Under the pieces are notes generated by a model. That model saw only the letters and a list, made by a program, of their open reading frames with translations. It searched no databases and had not been told where the DNA came from. A stretch of 64,000 nt of DNA from positions 7,192,001-7,256,000 of the forward strand of contig NZ_CP107772.1 of assembly GCF_036345155.1 (NCBI RefSeq). Reading direction: 5' to 3'. Both the position numbers and the translations under genes were made by a program. The DNA is from Streptomyces sp. NBC_00582 (GTDB taxonomy: Bacteria; Actinomycetota; Actinomycetes; Streptomycetales; Streptomycetaceae). The first letter of the stretch is position 1. The number at the start of each line of letters is the position of its first letter. This document shows, piece by piece, positions 28,915 through 38,194 of the stretch.

Positions 28915-29931
28915 GTGCTGAGTGAACGCAGGCTGCAGGTGCTGCGCGCCATCGTCCAGGACTACGTCGGCACCGAGGAGCCCGTGGGGTCCAAGGCCCT
29001 CACGGAGCGCCACAACCTCGGCGTCTCCCCGGCCACCGTCCGCAACGACATGGCCGCCCTGGAGGACGAGGGATACATCGCCCAGCCGCACACCAGCGCC
29101 GGGCGGATCCCCACCGACAAGGGCTACCGGCTGTTCGTGGACAAGCTGGCCGGCGTCAAACCGATGACCGCGCCCGAGCGGCGCGCCATCCAGAGCTTCC
29201 TCGACGGCGCCGTCGACCTCGACGACGTGGTGGCCCGGACCGTACGGCTGCTCGCGCAGCTCACCCGGCAGGTCGCCGTCGTGCAGTACCCGTCGCTGAC
29301 CCGGTCCACCGTGCGGCACGTGGAGTTGCTGTCGCTCGCCCCGGCCCGGCTGATGCTCGTGCTGATCACGGACACCGGACGGGTCGAGCAGCGCATGGTG
29401 GACTGCCCGGCACCCTTCGGGGAGGCCTCTCTGGCGGATCTACGCGCGCGGCTCAACAGCCGGGTCGCGGGCCGCCGCTTCACCGACGTGCCGCGTCTGG
29501 TGGAGGACCTGCCGGACGCCTTCGAGGCGGACGACCGCGGCACGGTCTCGTCGGTGCTCTCCACCCTGCTGGAGACACTCGTCGAGGAGAACGAGGAACG
29601 GCTGATGATCGGCGGAACCGCCAATCTCACCCGTTTCGGACATGACTTCCCTCTCACCATCCGGCCCGTCCTGGAGGCCCTGGAGGAACACGTCGTTCTC
29701 CTCAAACTCCTGGGCGAGGCGGGGGATTCGGGCATGACCGTACGCATCGGTCACGAGAACGCCTACGAGGGACTCAACTCCACTTCCGTGGTCTCGGTCG
29801 GCTACGGTTCGGGCGGCGAGGCAGTCGCCAAACTCGGCGTGGTCGGACCGACCCGCATGGATTACCCGGGAACGATGGGAGCGGTACGAGCGGTGGCACG
29901 GTACGTCGGACAGATCCTGGCGGAGTCGTAA
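28915..29931 (+). CDS. hrcA: Heat-inducible transcription repressor HrcA
   Basis: A 338-residue repressor with an N-terminal winged helix ([46 protein letters not shown]), a central GAF-like domain and a C-terminal dimerisation region ([20 protein letters not shown]). GTG 28915 is used, with GGGAGG nine bases upstream. The CIRCE site lies about 50 bp before the start. Its stop codon is immediately followed by the dnaJ2 start codon. Confidence 0.97.
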   Translation: MLSERRLQVLRAIVQDYVGTEEPVGSKALTERHNLGVSPATVRNDMAALEDEGYIAQPHTSAGRIPTDKGYRLFVDKLAGVKPMTAPERRAIQSFLDGAVDLDDVVARTVRLLAQLTRQVAVVQYPSLTRSTVRHVELLSLAPARLMLVLITDTGRVEQRMVDCPAPFGEASLADLRARLNSRVAGRRFTDVPRLVEDLPDAFEADDRGTVSSVLSTLLETLVEENEERLMIGGTANLTRFGHDFPLTIRPVLEALEEHVVLLKLLGEAGDSGMTVRIGHENAYEGLNSTSVVSVGYGSGGEAVAKLGVVGPTRMDYPGTMGAVRAVARYVGQILAES

Positions 29932-31068
29932 GTGGCCACGGACTACTACGCCGTTCTCGGCGTGCGCCGCGACGCGTCGCAGGATGAGATCAAGAAGGCC
30001 TTCCGCCGGCTCGCCCGCGAGCTGCACCCGGACGTCAACCCGGATCCGAAGACCCAGGAGCGGTTCAAGGAGATCAACGCCGCCTACGAGGTGCTCTCCG
30101 ACCCGCAGAAGAAGCAGGTCTACGACCTCGGCGGCGACCCCCTCTCCCAGGCCGGCGGCGGTGGCGCGGGCGGCTTCGGGGCCGGTGGCTTCGGCAACTT
30201 CTCCGACATCATGGACGCGTTCTTCGGTACGGCGTCCCAGCGGGGGCCGAGGTCCAGGACCCGGCGCGGCCAGGACGCGATGATCCGGCTGGAGGTGGAC
30301 CTCGAGGAGGCCGCCTTCGGCACCACCAAGGACATCCAGGTCGACACCGCGATCGTCTGCTCCACATGCAGCGGCGAGGGCGCCGCCCCCGGCACCAGCG
30401 CCCAGACGTGTGACATGTGCCGCGGCCGCGGCGAGGTCTCCCAGGTGACCCGGTCCTTCCTCGGCCAGGTCATGACCTCCCGCCCCTGCCCCCAGTGCCA
30501 GGGCTTCGGCACCATCGTCCCGAACCCCTGCCCGGAGTGCGCGGGCGACGGCCGGGTGCGCTCCCGGCGCACGCTCACGGTCAAGATCCCGGCCGGTGTC
30601 GACAACGGCACCCGCATCCAGCTCGCGGGCGAGGGCGAGGTCGGCCCCGGCGGCGGCCCCGCCGGCGACCTGTACGTCGAGATCCACGAGCTGCCGCACT
30701 CCACCTTCCAGCGGCGCGGCGACGACCTGCACTGCACGGTCACCATCCCGATGACCGCGGCGGCCCTCGGCACCAAGGTGCCGCTGGAGACGCTGGACGG
30801 CCTGGAGGAGGTCGACATCCGGCCCGGCACCCAGTCCGGCCAGTCGATCCCGCTGCACGGCCGCGGTGTCACGCATCTGCGGGGCGGCGGCCGGGGCGAC
30901 CTCATCGTCCACGTCGAGGTCATGACCCCGACCAAGCTCGACCCCGAGCAGGAGCGGCTGCTGCGCGAGCTGGCCAAGCTGCGCGGCGAGGAGCGGCCGC
31001 AGGGCCAGTTCCAGCCGGGGCAGCAGGGGCTGTTCTCCCGGCTGAAGGACGCGTTCAACGGCCGCTGA
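29932..31068 (+). CDS. dnaJ2: Chaperone protein DnaJ (DnaJ2)
   Basis: A 378-residue type I DnaJ. The J-domain has the HPD motif (ELHPDVNPD), then a Gly/Phe-rich linker, four CxxCxGxG zinc repeats (CSTCSGEG, CDMCRGRG, CPQCQGFG, CPECAGDG) and the C-terminal substrate-binding domains. It stimulates the DnaK ATPase. The start codon is GTG 29932, directly after the hrcA stop. In Streptomyces the hrcA-linked copy is distinct from the dnaK-operon dnaJ. Confidence 0.96.
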   Translation: MATDYYAVLGVRRDASQDEIKKAFRRLARELHPDVNPDPKTQERFKEINAAYEVLSDPQKKQVYDLGGDPLSQAGGGGAGGFGAGGFGNFSDIMDAFFGTASQRGPRSRTRRGQDAMIRLEVDLEEAAFGTTKDIQVDTAIVCSTCSGEGAAPGTSAQTCDMCRGRGEVSQVTRSFLGQVMTSRPCPQCQGFGTIVPNPCPECAGDGRVRSRRTLTVKIPAGVDNGTRIQLAGEGEVGPGGGPAGDLYVEIHELPHSTFQRRGDDLHCTVTIPMTAAALGTKVPLETLDGLEEVDIRPGTQSGQSIPLHGRGVTHLRGGGRGDLIVHVEVMTPTKLDPEQERLLRELAKLRGEERPQGQFQPGQQGLFSRLKDAFNGR

Positions 31069-31136
31069 GCGTGGCCGGATCGCCTCCCCGCAGGCCTGAA
31101 TTCGGACTTGTTCGGAGGACGTGACACCATGCCGTC

Positions 31137-32255
31137 ATGTCCTCCGAGCTGACCGATCTCTTCCCCCACCCGATCGTGCAGGCCCCCATGGCGGGCGGTG
31201 TCTCCGTGCCGCAGCTCGCCGCCGCCGTGTCCGAGGCCGGCGGGCTCGGCTTCCTGGCCGGCGGGTACAAGACGGCCGACGGCCTGTACCAGGAGATCAA
31301 GCAACTCCGCGGACTGACCGGCCGCCCCTTCGGCGTGAACCTCTTCATGCCCCAGCCCGAGTACCCCGGTGCAGGCACCGGCTCCACTGGAGCGGCCGGC
31401 GCCGCGCCCCTCGACGCGGGCGCCGTCCAGGTCTACGCCGAGCAGCTCGCCGGCGAGGTCAGCTGGTACCGGACCGAGCTCGGCGACCCGGACAGCGGGC
31501 GCGACGACGGCTACGACGCCAAGATCGCCGCACTCCTCGACGACCCCGTGCCGGTGGTGTCCTTCCACTTCGGTGTCCCCGGCGCCGACACCCTGAAGGC
31601 GCTGCGCGGGGCCGGAACGTCCACCCTCGTCACCGTGACCTCCGCCGAGGAGGCGCTGGCCGTGGAGCGGGCCGGGGCCGACGCGGTGATCGTGCAGGGC
31701 ATGGAGGCCGGCGGCCACCAGGGCACCCACAAGGACAACCCCGAGAACGACGGCTCAGCCCTCGGACTCCTCGCCCTCCTCGCCCAGGTCCGCGAGGCCG
31801 TGAGCCTGCCGATCGTCGCCGCCGGCGGCATCATGCGCGGCAGCCAGATCGCCGCCGTCCTCGCCGCCGGCGCGAGCGCCGCCCAGCTCGGCACCGCGTT
31901 CCTCGCCACGAACGAGTCCGGCGCGCATGCCGTGCACAAGGCGGCCCTCACCGACCCCCTGTTCGTGCGCACCGAGCTGACCCGCGCCTTCTCCGGCCGC
32001 CCGGCCCGGGGCCTGGTCAACCGCTTCCTGCGCGAGCACGGCCCGTACGCCCCCGCCGCCTACCCCGAGGTCCACCACCTCACCGCGCCGCTGCGCAAGG
32101 CGGCCGCCAAGGCGGGCGACGCGCAGGGCATGGCGCTCTGGGCGGGCCAGGGCCACCGGATGGCCCGTGAGCTGCCCGCCGCCGAGCTGGTGGAGGTCCT
32201 GGTGGCGGAACTGGAGACCGCGCGGGCCGCCGTGGCCGAGGGCGACGCGCGATGA
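31137..32255 (+). CDS. Nitronate monooxygenase (2-nitropropane dioxygenase family)
   Basis: A 372-residue FMN-dependent TIM-barrel protein. N-terminal HPIVQAPMAGGVSVPQLAAAVSEAGGLGFLAGGY, FHFGVPG and the phosphate-binding AGGIMRGSQIAAVLAAGASAAQLGTAFLAT are typical; QGMEAGGHQG contains the conserved active-site region of the nitronate monooxygenases. It oxidises alkyl nitronates, often as detoxification. Its stop overlaps the rsmE start (ATGA), so the two are coupled. Confidence 0.92.
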   Translation: MSSELTDLFPHPIVQAPMAGGVSVPQLAAAVSEAGGLGFLAGGYKTADGLYQEIKQLRGLTGRPFGVNLFMPQPEYPGAGTGSTGAAGAAPLDAGAVQVYAEQLAGEVSWYRTELGDPDSGRDDGYDAKIAALLDDPVPVVSFHFGVPGADTLKALRGAGTSTLVTVTSAEEALAVERAGADAVIVQGMEAGGHQGTHKDNPENDGSALGLLALLAQVREAVSLPIVAAGGIMRGSQIAAVLAAGASAAQLGTAFLATNESGAHAVHKAALTDPLFVRTELTRAFSGRPARGLVNRFLREHGPYAPAAYPEVHHLTAPLRKAAAKAGDAQGMALWAGQGHRMARELPAAELVEVLVAELETARAAVAEGDAR

Positions 32256-32989
32256 CCGCGCCCGTCTTCGTCGTCGACCGACTCGACGCCGTGGGGCGGG
32301 AGTTCGTGCTCGACGGCCCCGAGGGACGGCACGCCGTCTCCGTCAAGCGGCTGCGGCCCGGTGAGGACGTCGTCCTCACCGACGGGCGGGGCCGCTGGAC
32401 CGAGGGCGTCGTGACGGCGGCCGAGGGCAAGGACCGGCTGGTCCTGGACCTGGGAGCCGTGCGGGACGAACCCGAGGCGTCCCCCCGGATCACCGTCGTC
32501 CAGGCGCTCCCCAAGGGCGACCGCGGGGAGGTCTCCGTCGAGACCATGACCGAGGTCGGCGTCGACGCGATCGTGCCCTGGCAGGCGTCCCGCTGCATCA
32601 CGCAGTGGCGCGGCGAGCGGGGCCTGAAGGCGCTCGGCAAGTGGCGGGCCACCGCCCGCGAGGCCGGCAAGCAGTCCCGCCGGGTCCGCTTCCCCGAGGT
32701 CGCCGACGCGGCGAGCACCAAGGAGGTCGCCGCGCTGCTCGCGGGCGCCGACTTCGCGGCCGTGCTCCACGAGAGCGGCGAGGACCGGCTCGCCACCGCC
32801 GAACTCCCCGCCGGCGGCGAGATCGTGCTCGTCGTCGGTCCCGAGGGAGGCGTCTCCCCCGAGGAGCTGGCCGTCTTCGCGGAGGCGGGCGCCCGCCCCT
32901 ACGTCCTCGGCCCCACCGTCCTGCGCACCTCCACCGCGGGCACGGCCGCCGCGGCCCTCCTCCTCGGCCGCACCGGCCGCTGGTCCTGA
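32252..32989 (+). CDS. rsmE: 16S rRNA (uracil(1498)-N(3))-methyltransferase
   Basis: A 245-residue SPOUT methyltransferase that modifies U1498 of 16S rRNA. It has an N-terminal PUA-like domain (LDGPEGRHAVSVKRLRPGEDVVLTDG) and a C-terminal SPOUT trefoil knot with EIVLVVGPEGGVSPEEL and LGPTVLRTSTAGTAA. It starts at ATG 32252 inside the stop of the preceding gene. The gene order dnaJ2, NMO, rsmE is that of other Streptomyces, as I recall it. Confidence 0.95.
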   Translation: MTAPVFVVDRLDAVGREFVLDGPEGRHAVSVKRLRPGEDVVLTDGRGRWTEGVVTAAEGKDRLVLDLGAVRDEPEASPRITVVQALPKGDRGEVSVETMTEVGVDAIVPWQASRCITQWRGERGLKALGKWRATAREAGKQSRRVRFPEVADAASTKEVAALLAGADFAAVLHESGEDRLATAELPAGGEIVLVVGPEGGVSPEELAVFAEAGARPYVLGPTVLRTSTAGTAAAALLLGRTGRWS

Positions 32990-33083
32990 CCCCCGCTCAC
33001 CGGCCCGTCCGAGAGGGCTCCGTTGCGGAGCATGGCCGCATCCGGGCTACCGCGCCGCCCGGGCGAGTGGCAGGCTGCCGTCC

Positions 33084-33566
33084 ATGGGGGCATCGAGGCG
33101 GATGTGGCTTCTCGTGGGGGTGCCCGTCGTCCTGGGCGGCGTCGTGGCCTGCGAGCCGGGCGGCGGGGTGAGCAGCATCTCCGTGGCGTACACGACCGAT
33201 CAGGCCGCCACGGCGGAGATCGGGCGGCGGGACGTGGACGTGCGCTGGCTCACCTGCACCGCCGAGCACGACGACCGGCTGGTCTCCGTCGACTGCCGGG
33301 GGGAGACCAAGGACGGGAAGGACATCACCGTCGACGGCAAGATCGCACGGGCGGTCGACGGGAAGTGTGTGCGGGGCGATCTGCGCGCGGACGTCGGCAC
33401 GAAGGAACTGTTCCGGGTCAGCGGGCTCGGTGACTGCGGCTCCGCGTCGCCCTCGCCGGTCCAAGCCCCTTCCTCGCCGCCAGGACCGTCCGGTTCCGCC
33501 CGGCCGACCGTCACCGTGACCGTGACCGTCACCCAGACCGTCGATGGCAAGGGCGGACAGAAGTGA
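33084..33566 (+). CDS. Putative lipoprotein with DUF4333-like layout
   Basis: A 160-residue protein from ATG 33084. The N-terminus is a lipoprotein signal peptide (basic start, hydrophobic core WLLVGVPVVLGG, then VVAC with the lipidation Cys at about residue 23). The mature part has three further cysteines and a domain of about 90 residues (TVDGKIARAVDGKCVRGDLRA), followed by a Ser/Pro linker and a terminal TVTVTVTVTQTV run. The fold resembles small DUF4333-like extracytoplasmic domains, but I am not sure. Function unknown. Confidence 0.75.
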   Translation: MGASRRMWLLVGVPVVLGGVVACEPGGGVSSISVAYTTDQAATAEIGRRDVDVRWLTCTAEHDDRLVSVDCRGETKDGKDITVDGKIARAVDGKCVRGDLRADVGTKELFRVSGLGDCGSASPSPVQAPSSPPGPSGSARPTVTVTVTVTQTVDGKGGQK

Positions 33567-33575
33567 TCGAAACCC

Positions 33576-33605
33576 CTGACCTGCGGTCCCATCCCTGAAT
33601 ACAGT
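33576..33605 (+). promoter_or_regulatory. Promoter for a leaderless tricorn protease transcript
   Basis: CTGACC (33576-33581), an 18-bp spacer and TACAGT (33600-33605) give a good vegetative promoter; the GTG start at 33612 is seven bases past the -10, so the mRNA should be leaderless. Confidence 0.6.
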
Positions 33606-33611
33606 GATCTG

Positions 33612-36600
33612 GTGACACAGTCCGCGACGCCTGCCGCATACTTCCGACACCCGCACCTGCACGGCGAGTTGGTGGCGTTCGCCGCCGAGGACGACGTGTG
33701 GCTCGCACCCCTCGACGGGGGCCGCGCCTGGCGGGTCAGCGCCGACAACGTACCGGTGTCGGCCCCCCGTATCTCACCCGACGGAACCACCGTCGCCTGG
33801 ACCTCCACCCGCGACGGCGCCCCCGAGGTGCACATCGCGCCCGTCGAGGGCGGCCCGGCCACCCGCCTGACCCACTGGGGGAGTTGGCAGACCCGGGTAC
33901 GCGGCTGGACCCCCGACGGCCGGGTCCTCGCGCTGAGCACCCACGACCAGGCCACCCTGCGCCGCAGTTGGGCCCGCGCCGTCCCGGTCGACGGCGGACC
34001 GGCCACCACCCTGCCGTACGGCCCGGTCGGCGCCGTCGCGTACGGCCCGCACACCGTGCTGCTGTCCGCGCCGATGGGCCGCGAGGCCGCCTACTGGAAG
34101 CGCTACCGGGGCGGCACGGCCGGAAAGCTGTGGATCGACCGGGAGGGCAGCGGGGAGTTCGTCCGGCTGCACCAGGAACTCGACGGCAACCTCGAATGCC
34201 CGGTCTGGGCGGGGGACCGGATCGCGTTCCTCTCCGACCACGAGGGCACCGGCGCGCTGTACTCCTCCCTCGCCGACGGCTCCGACCTGCGCCGCCACAC
34301 CGCCGACGACGGCTTCTACGTCCGGCAGGCCACCGGCGACGGCACCCGGATCGTGTACATGTCGGCCGGCGAGCTGTGGCTCCTCGACGACCTGGACACG
34401 GCCGAGCCGCGCCGCCTCGACATCCGCCTCGGCGGACAGCGCGTCGACCGCCGCCCCCACCCCGTCTCCGCCGCCCGCTGGCTCGGCGGGGCCGCGCCGG
34501 ACCACACCGCGCGCGGCAGCGCCGTCGAGGTGCGCGGCGCCGTCCACTGGGTGACCCACCGCTCCGGTCCCGCACGGGCCCTCGCCGCCCAGCCCGGCGT
34601 GCGCGCACGGCTGCCGCGCACCTTCCGCACGGAGGGCGAGGAGTGGGTCGTATGGGTGACGGACGCCGAGGGCGAGGACGCCCTGGAGTTCGCCCCCGCC
34701 ACCGGACCCGTCGCCGGCGCCACCCCGCGCCGGCTCGCGGCCGGACGCCTCGGCCGGGTCCTGGAGCTCGCGATGGCCCCCGACGGCAGCCGGGCCGCCG
34801 TAGCCGCGCACGACGGGCGGCTCCTCCTCGTCGAACGCGAGAGCGGCGAGGTCCGCGAGGTCGACCGCAGCACCGACGGAGAAGTCTCCGACCTGGTCTT
34901 CTCACCCGACTCCGCCTGGCTCGCCTGGTCGCACCCCGGCCCGCCCCCGCTCGCCCAGCTCAAGCTCGCCAACGTCACCGACCTGTCGGTCACCGAGGCG
35001 ACCCCACTGCGCTTCCGCGACTACGCGCCCGCCTTCACCCTCGACGGCAAGCACCTCGCGTTCCTGTCCACCCGCGCCTTCGACCCGGTCTACGACGAAC
35101 ACGTCTTCGACCTCTCCTTCCCGGCCGGCGCCCGCCCCCATCTGATCACCCTCGCCGCCACCACCCCCTCCCCGTTCGGCCCCCAGCGCCACGGCCGCCC
35201 CTTCGACGCGCCCGACAAGGACGAGACCCCCGACAGCGAGGGCACCCCCGCCACCCGGATCGACCTCGAAGGCCTCGCCGACCGGATAGTGCCGTTCCCC
35301 GTCGAGGCCGGCCGCTACTCCGGGCTCGCGGCCGCCAAGGACGGCGTCCTGTGGCTGCGGCACCCCGTGCGCGGTGTTCTCGGCGCCTCCCGGGCCACCC
35401 CGGACGACCCCGACCCGCGCACCGAGCTGGAGCGCTACGACCTCGTCCAGCAGCGCATCGAACACCTCGCCGCCGACGCCGACGGCTTCGAGGTCAGTGG
35501 CGACGGCAAGCGGCTGCTGCTGCGGGCCGACGGCAAGCTCAAGGTGGTCCCCAGCGACCGGCGCGCCTCCGGCGACGAGGACAGCGACACCAACATCACC
35601 GTCGACCTCGGCCGGATCCGGCAGACCGTCGCCCCCGCCGCCGAATGGCGGCAGATGTACGACGAGACCGGCCGCATCATGCGGGACAACTTCTGGCTGG
35701 CCGACCTGGGCGGTCTCGACTGGGACGCCGTCCTGGACCGCTACCGCCCGCTGCTCGACCGGGTCGCCACCCACGACGACCTGGTCGACGTGCTGTGGGA
35801 GGTCCACGGCGAACTCGGCACCTCCCACGCCTATGTCTCCCCGCGTGGCGGCTACGGCCACGGCCCCCGCCAGGGCCTGCTCGGCGCCGACATCTCCCGC
35901 CACGACGACGGCAGTTGGCGCATCGACCGGGTGCTGCCCTCGGAGACCTCCGACCCCGACGCCCGCTCCCCGCTCGCCGCGCCCGGCGTCGCGGTGCGGC
36001 CCGGCGACGCGATCCTCGCCGTCGCCGGACACCCGGTGGACCCGGTCACCGGCCCCGCCCCGCTGCTCGTCGGAACGGCGGGCAAGGTCGTCGAACTGAC
36101 CGTCTCCCCCGCCGGCGGCGGCGAGCCCCGGCACGCGGTCGTGGTCCCCGTCGACGACGAGGAGTCCCTGCGCTACCACGCCTGGGTCGCCGACCGTAGG
36201 GCCTACGTCCACGAGGTCTCCGGCGGCCGCCTCGGCTATCTCCACGTCCCCGACATGCAGGCGCCCGGCTGGGCCCAGATCCACCGCGACCTGCGCGTCG
36301 AGGTGGCCCGCGAGGGTCTCGTCGTGGACGTCAGGGAGAACCGCGGCGGCCACACCTCCCAGCTGGTCGTGGAGAAGCTCGCCCGCCGGATCGTCGGCTG
36401 GGACGTCCCGCGCGACGCCCGCCCGTTCTCCTACCCGCTGGACGCCCCGCGCGGCCCCGTCGTCGCCGTCGCCAACGAGTTCTCCGGCTCCGACGGCGAC
36501 ATCGTCAACGCCGCCATCAAGGCCCTCGGCATCGGCCCGGTCGTCGGCACCCGCACCTGGGGCGGCACGATCGGCATCGACAGCCGCTACCACCTGGTCG

Positions 36601-36815
36601 ACGGCACCCTCGTCACCCAGCCCAAGTACGCCATCTGGCTGGAGGGCTACGGCTGGGCCGTGGAAAACCACGGCGTCGACCCCGACGTAGAGGTGATCTG
36701 CACCCCCCAGGACTACGCGGCGGGCAGGGACGTCCAGTTGGACGAAGCGGTGAGACTGGCCCTGCGGGCACTGGAGGAACGTCCAGCCAAAACTCCGCCC
36801 GGTCTGCCCACCTAG
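33612..36815 (+). CDS. Tricorn protease homologue (S41 family)
   Basis: A 1,067-residue cytosolic protease. The N-terminal 670 residues hold WD40-like propeller repeats (TPDGRVLALS, SPDSAWLAWS), followed by a C1 domain, a PDZ domain (residues about 755-850) and the S41 core. The catalytic tetrad of Thermoplasma tricorn aligns: S738-H739 (GTSHAY), S960 (FSGSDGD) and E1018 (ENHGVDPD). Tricorn trims peptides released by the proteasome, and Streptomyces have a 20S proteasome. The start is GTG 33612 directly downstream of a promoter. Confidence 0.96.
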   Translation: MTQSATPAAYFRHPHLHGELVAFAAEDDVWLAPLDGGRAWRVSADNVPVSAPRISPDGTTVAWTSTRDGAPEVHIAPVEGGPATRLTHWGSWQTRVRGWTPDGRVLALSTHDQATLRRSWARAVPVDGGPATTLPYGPVGAVAYGPHTVLLSAPMGREAAYWKRYRGGTAGKLWIDREGSGEFVRLHQELDGNLECPVWAGDRIAFLSDHEGTGALYSSLADGSDLRRHTADDGFYVRQATGDGTRIVYMSAGELWLLDDLDTAEPRRLDIRLGGQRVDRRPHPVSAARWLGGAAPDHTARGSAVEVRGAVHWVTHRSGPARALAAQPGVRARLPRTFRTEGEEWVVWVTDAEGEDALEFAPATGPVAGATPRRLAAGRLGRVLELAMAPDGSRAAVAAHDGRLLLVERESGEVREVDRSTDGEVSDLVFSPDSAWLAWSHPGPPPLAQLKLANVTDLSVTEATPLRFRDYAPAFTLDGKHLAFLSTRAFDPVYDEHVFDLSFPAGARPHLITLAATTPSPFGPQRHGRPFDAPDKDETPDSEGTPATRIDLEGLADRIVPFPVEAGRYSGLAAAKDGVLWLRHPVRGVLGASRATPDDPDPRTELERYDLVQQRIEHLAADADGFEVSGDGKRLLLRADGKLKVVPSDRRASGDEDSDTNITVDLGRIRQTVAPAAEWRQMYDETGRIMRDNFWLADLGGLDWDAVLDRYRPLLDRVATHDDLVDVLWEVHGELGTSHAYVSPRGGYGHGPRQGLLGADISRHDDGSWRIDRVLPSETSDPDARSPLAAPGVAVRPGDAILAVAGHPVDPVTGPAPLLVGTAGKVVELTVSPAGGGEPRHAVVVPVDDEESLRYHAWVADRRAYVHEVSGGRLGYLHVPDMQAPGWAQIHRDLRVEVAREGLVVDVRENRGGHTSQLVVEKLARRIVGWDVPRDARPFSYPLDAPRGPVVAVANEFSGSDGDIVNAAIKALGIGPVVGTRTWGGTIGIDSRYHLVDGTLVTQPKYAIWLEGYGWAVENHGVDPDVEVICTPQDYAAGRDVQLDEAVRLALRALEERPAKTPPGLPT

Positions 36816-36870
36816 GGGCGCGGGGAACCGCGCAATCAAGCACAACGCACCCGCACCCGACAACGCTACG
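36816..36870. repeat. Streptomyces-type GC-rich intergenic repeat fragment
   Basis: TAGGGGCGCGGGGAACCGCGC followed by CACCCGCACCCGA is, from general familiarity, a very common short intergenic element in Streptomyces. Related segments occur in this window at about 16913-16975 and 54505-54595. Confidence 0.5.
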
Positions 36871-36908
36871 ATGCCACCCGATCACCGGCTCAACCCGAGG
36901 GGACCGCC

Positions 36909-37262
36909 ATGTCAGGGCAACCGCAGGACGACTGCCTGTTCTGCAAGATCGCCGAGGGCCACATCCCGGCGACGATCGTCCGTGAGACGGAGACGACCGT
37001 CGCCTTCCGGGACATCAACCCGCAGGCGCCCACCCACGTCCTGGTGATCCCCCGCGCGCACTACGAGAACGCCGCGGAACTGGCCGCCGCCGAACCGACG
37101 ATCGCCGCGGACGTCCTGCGCGAGGCGAAGGCCGTCGCCGAGGAGGACAAGCTGGAGAGCTACCGCGTCGTCTTCAACACCGGCAGCGGCGCCGGCCAGA
37201 CCGTCTGGCACGCCCACGCCCACGTCCTCGGGGGCCGCGGCCTCCACTGGCCCCCCGGATAG
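36909..37262 (+). CDS. HIT family protein (histidine triad nucleotide-binding, HINT-like)
   Basis: A 117-residue protein with the histidine triad HAHAHV (H-x-H-x-H) near the C-terminus and the N-terminal CLFCKIAEGHIPA zinc-binding start typical of HINT-like proteins. HINT proteins are nucleoside phosphoramidases of AMP-lysine or AMP-amine substrates. It is six bases from the rnz start and likely co-transcribed with it. Confidence 0.95.
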   Translation: MSGQPQDDCLFCKIAEGHIPATIVRETETTVAFRDINPQAPTHVLVIPRAHYENAAELAAAEPTIAADVLREAKAVAEEDKLESYRVVFNTGSGAGQTVWHAHAHVLGGRGLHWPPG

Positions 37263-37268
37263 TCCGCC

Positions 37269-38174
37269 ATGTCCGTACGTGAACTCGTCGTCCTCGGCAC
37301 CGCCAGCCAGGTCCCCACCCGGCACCGCAACCACAACGGCTACCTGCTGCGCTGGGACGGCGAGGGCATCCTCTTCGACCCCGGCGAGGGCACCCAGCGC
37401 CAGATGCTGCGGGCCGGGGTCGCCGCCCACGACCTGAACCGGATCTGCGTCACGCACTTCCACGGCGACCACTCGCTCGGCCTCGCCGGGGTCATCCAGC
37501 GCATCAACCTCGACCAGGTCCCGCACGAGGTCACCGTCCACTACCCGCTCTCCGGCGAACGCTTCTTCGACCGCCTCCGGTACGCCACCGCCTACCGCGA
37601 GACGGTCCCGCTGACGCAGGTACCGGTGAGCGCGGACGGCGTCCTCGACGCCCGGCCCTCCTACACCCTCGACGCCCGCAGGCTCTCGCACCCCGTCGAG
37701 TCCTACGGCTACCGGCTCACCGAACCCGACGGCCGCAGGATGCTCCCCGAACGCCTCGCCGCGCACGGCCTCAAGGGCCCGGACGTCGGCCGGCTCCAGC
37801 GGGAGGGCTCCGTCAACGGCGTCTCGCTCGACGACGTCAGCGAGATCCGCCGCGGCCAGCGGTTCGCGTTCGTCATGGACACCCGGCTCTGCGACGGCGT
37901 CCACGCGCTCGCGGAGGGCGCCGACATGCTCGTCATCGAGTCGACGTTCCTCGACGAGGACGAGCGGCTCGCCGTCGACCACGGCCATCTGACCGCCGGT
38001 CAGGCCGCCCGGGTCGCGGTCGAGGCGGGCGTACGGCATCTCGTGCTCACCCACTTCAGCCAGCGCTACACGGAGGCGGACGAGTTCGAGCGGCAGGCAC
38101 GGGCGGCGGGCTTCGAGGGCGAGCTGACCGTGGCACAGGACCTGCTGCGGGTGCCGCTACCGAAACGGCGGTGA
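37269..38174 (+). CDS. rnz: Ribonuclease Z (tRNase Z)
   Basis: A 301-residue MBL-fold endonuclease that removes the 3' trailer of pre-tRNA. H63, H65, D67 and H68 form the THFHGDH metal motif; [12 protein letters not shown] and the exosite-like insertion (about residues 145-195) are typical; later ligands lie in FVMDTRLCD and LTHFSQRY. It follows the HIT gene by six bases; its stop is followed directly by adenosine deaminase. Confidence 0.95.
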   Translation: MSVRELVVLGTASQVPTRHRNHNGYLLRWDGEGILFDPGEGTQRQMLRAGVAAHDLNRICVTHFHGDHSLGLAGVIQRINLDQVPHEVTVHYPLSGERFFDRLRYATAYRETVPLTQVPVSADGVLDARPSYTLDARRLSHPVESYGYRLTEPDGRRMLPERLAAHGLKGPDVGRLQREGSVNGVSLDDVSEIRRGQRFAFVMDTRLCDGVHALAEGADMLVIESTFLDEDERLAVDHGHLTAGQAARVAVEAGVRHLVLTHFSQRYTEADEFERQARAAGFEGELTVAQDLLRVPLPKRR

Positions 38175-38194
38175 AACAGCCGTACGATGCTTTG

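Noticed and set aside
27070..29931. 953-codon frame suggesting a large fusion upstream of HrcA
   Set aside because: The upstream part is antisense shadow of DUF3097 and the MBL gene; the CIRCE and ribosome binding site mark GTG 28915 as the real start.
34902..36863. 653-codon minus-strand frame across the tricorn gene
   Set aside because: Val/Gly/Asp-rich shadow frame; the plus strand contains the tricorn catalytic tetrad in the right order and spacing.
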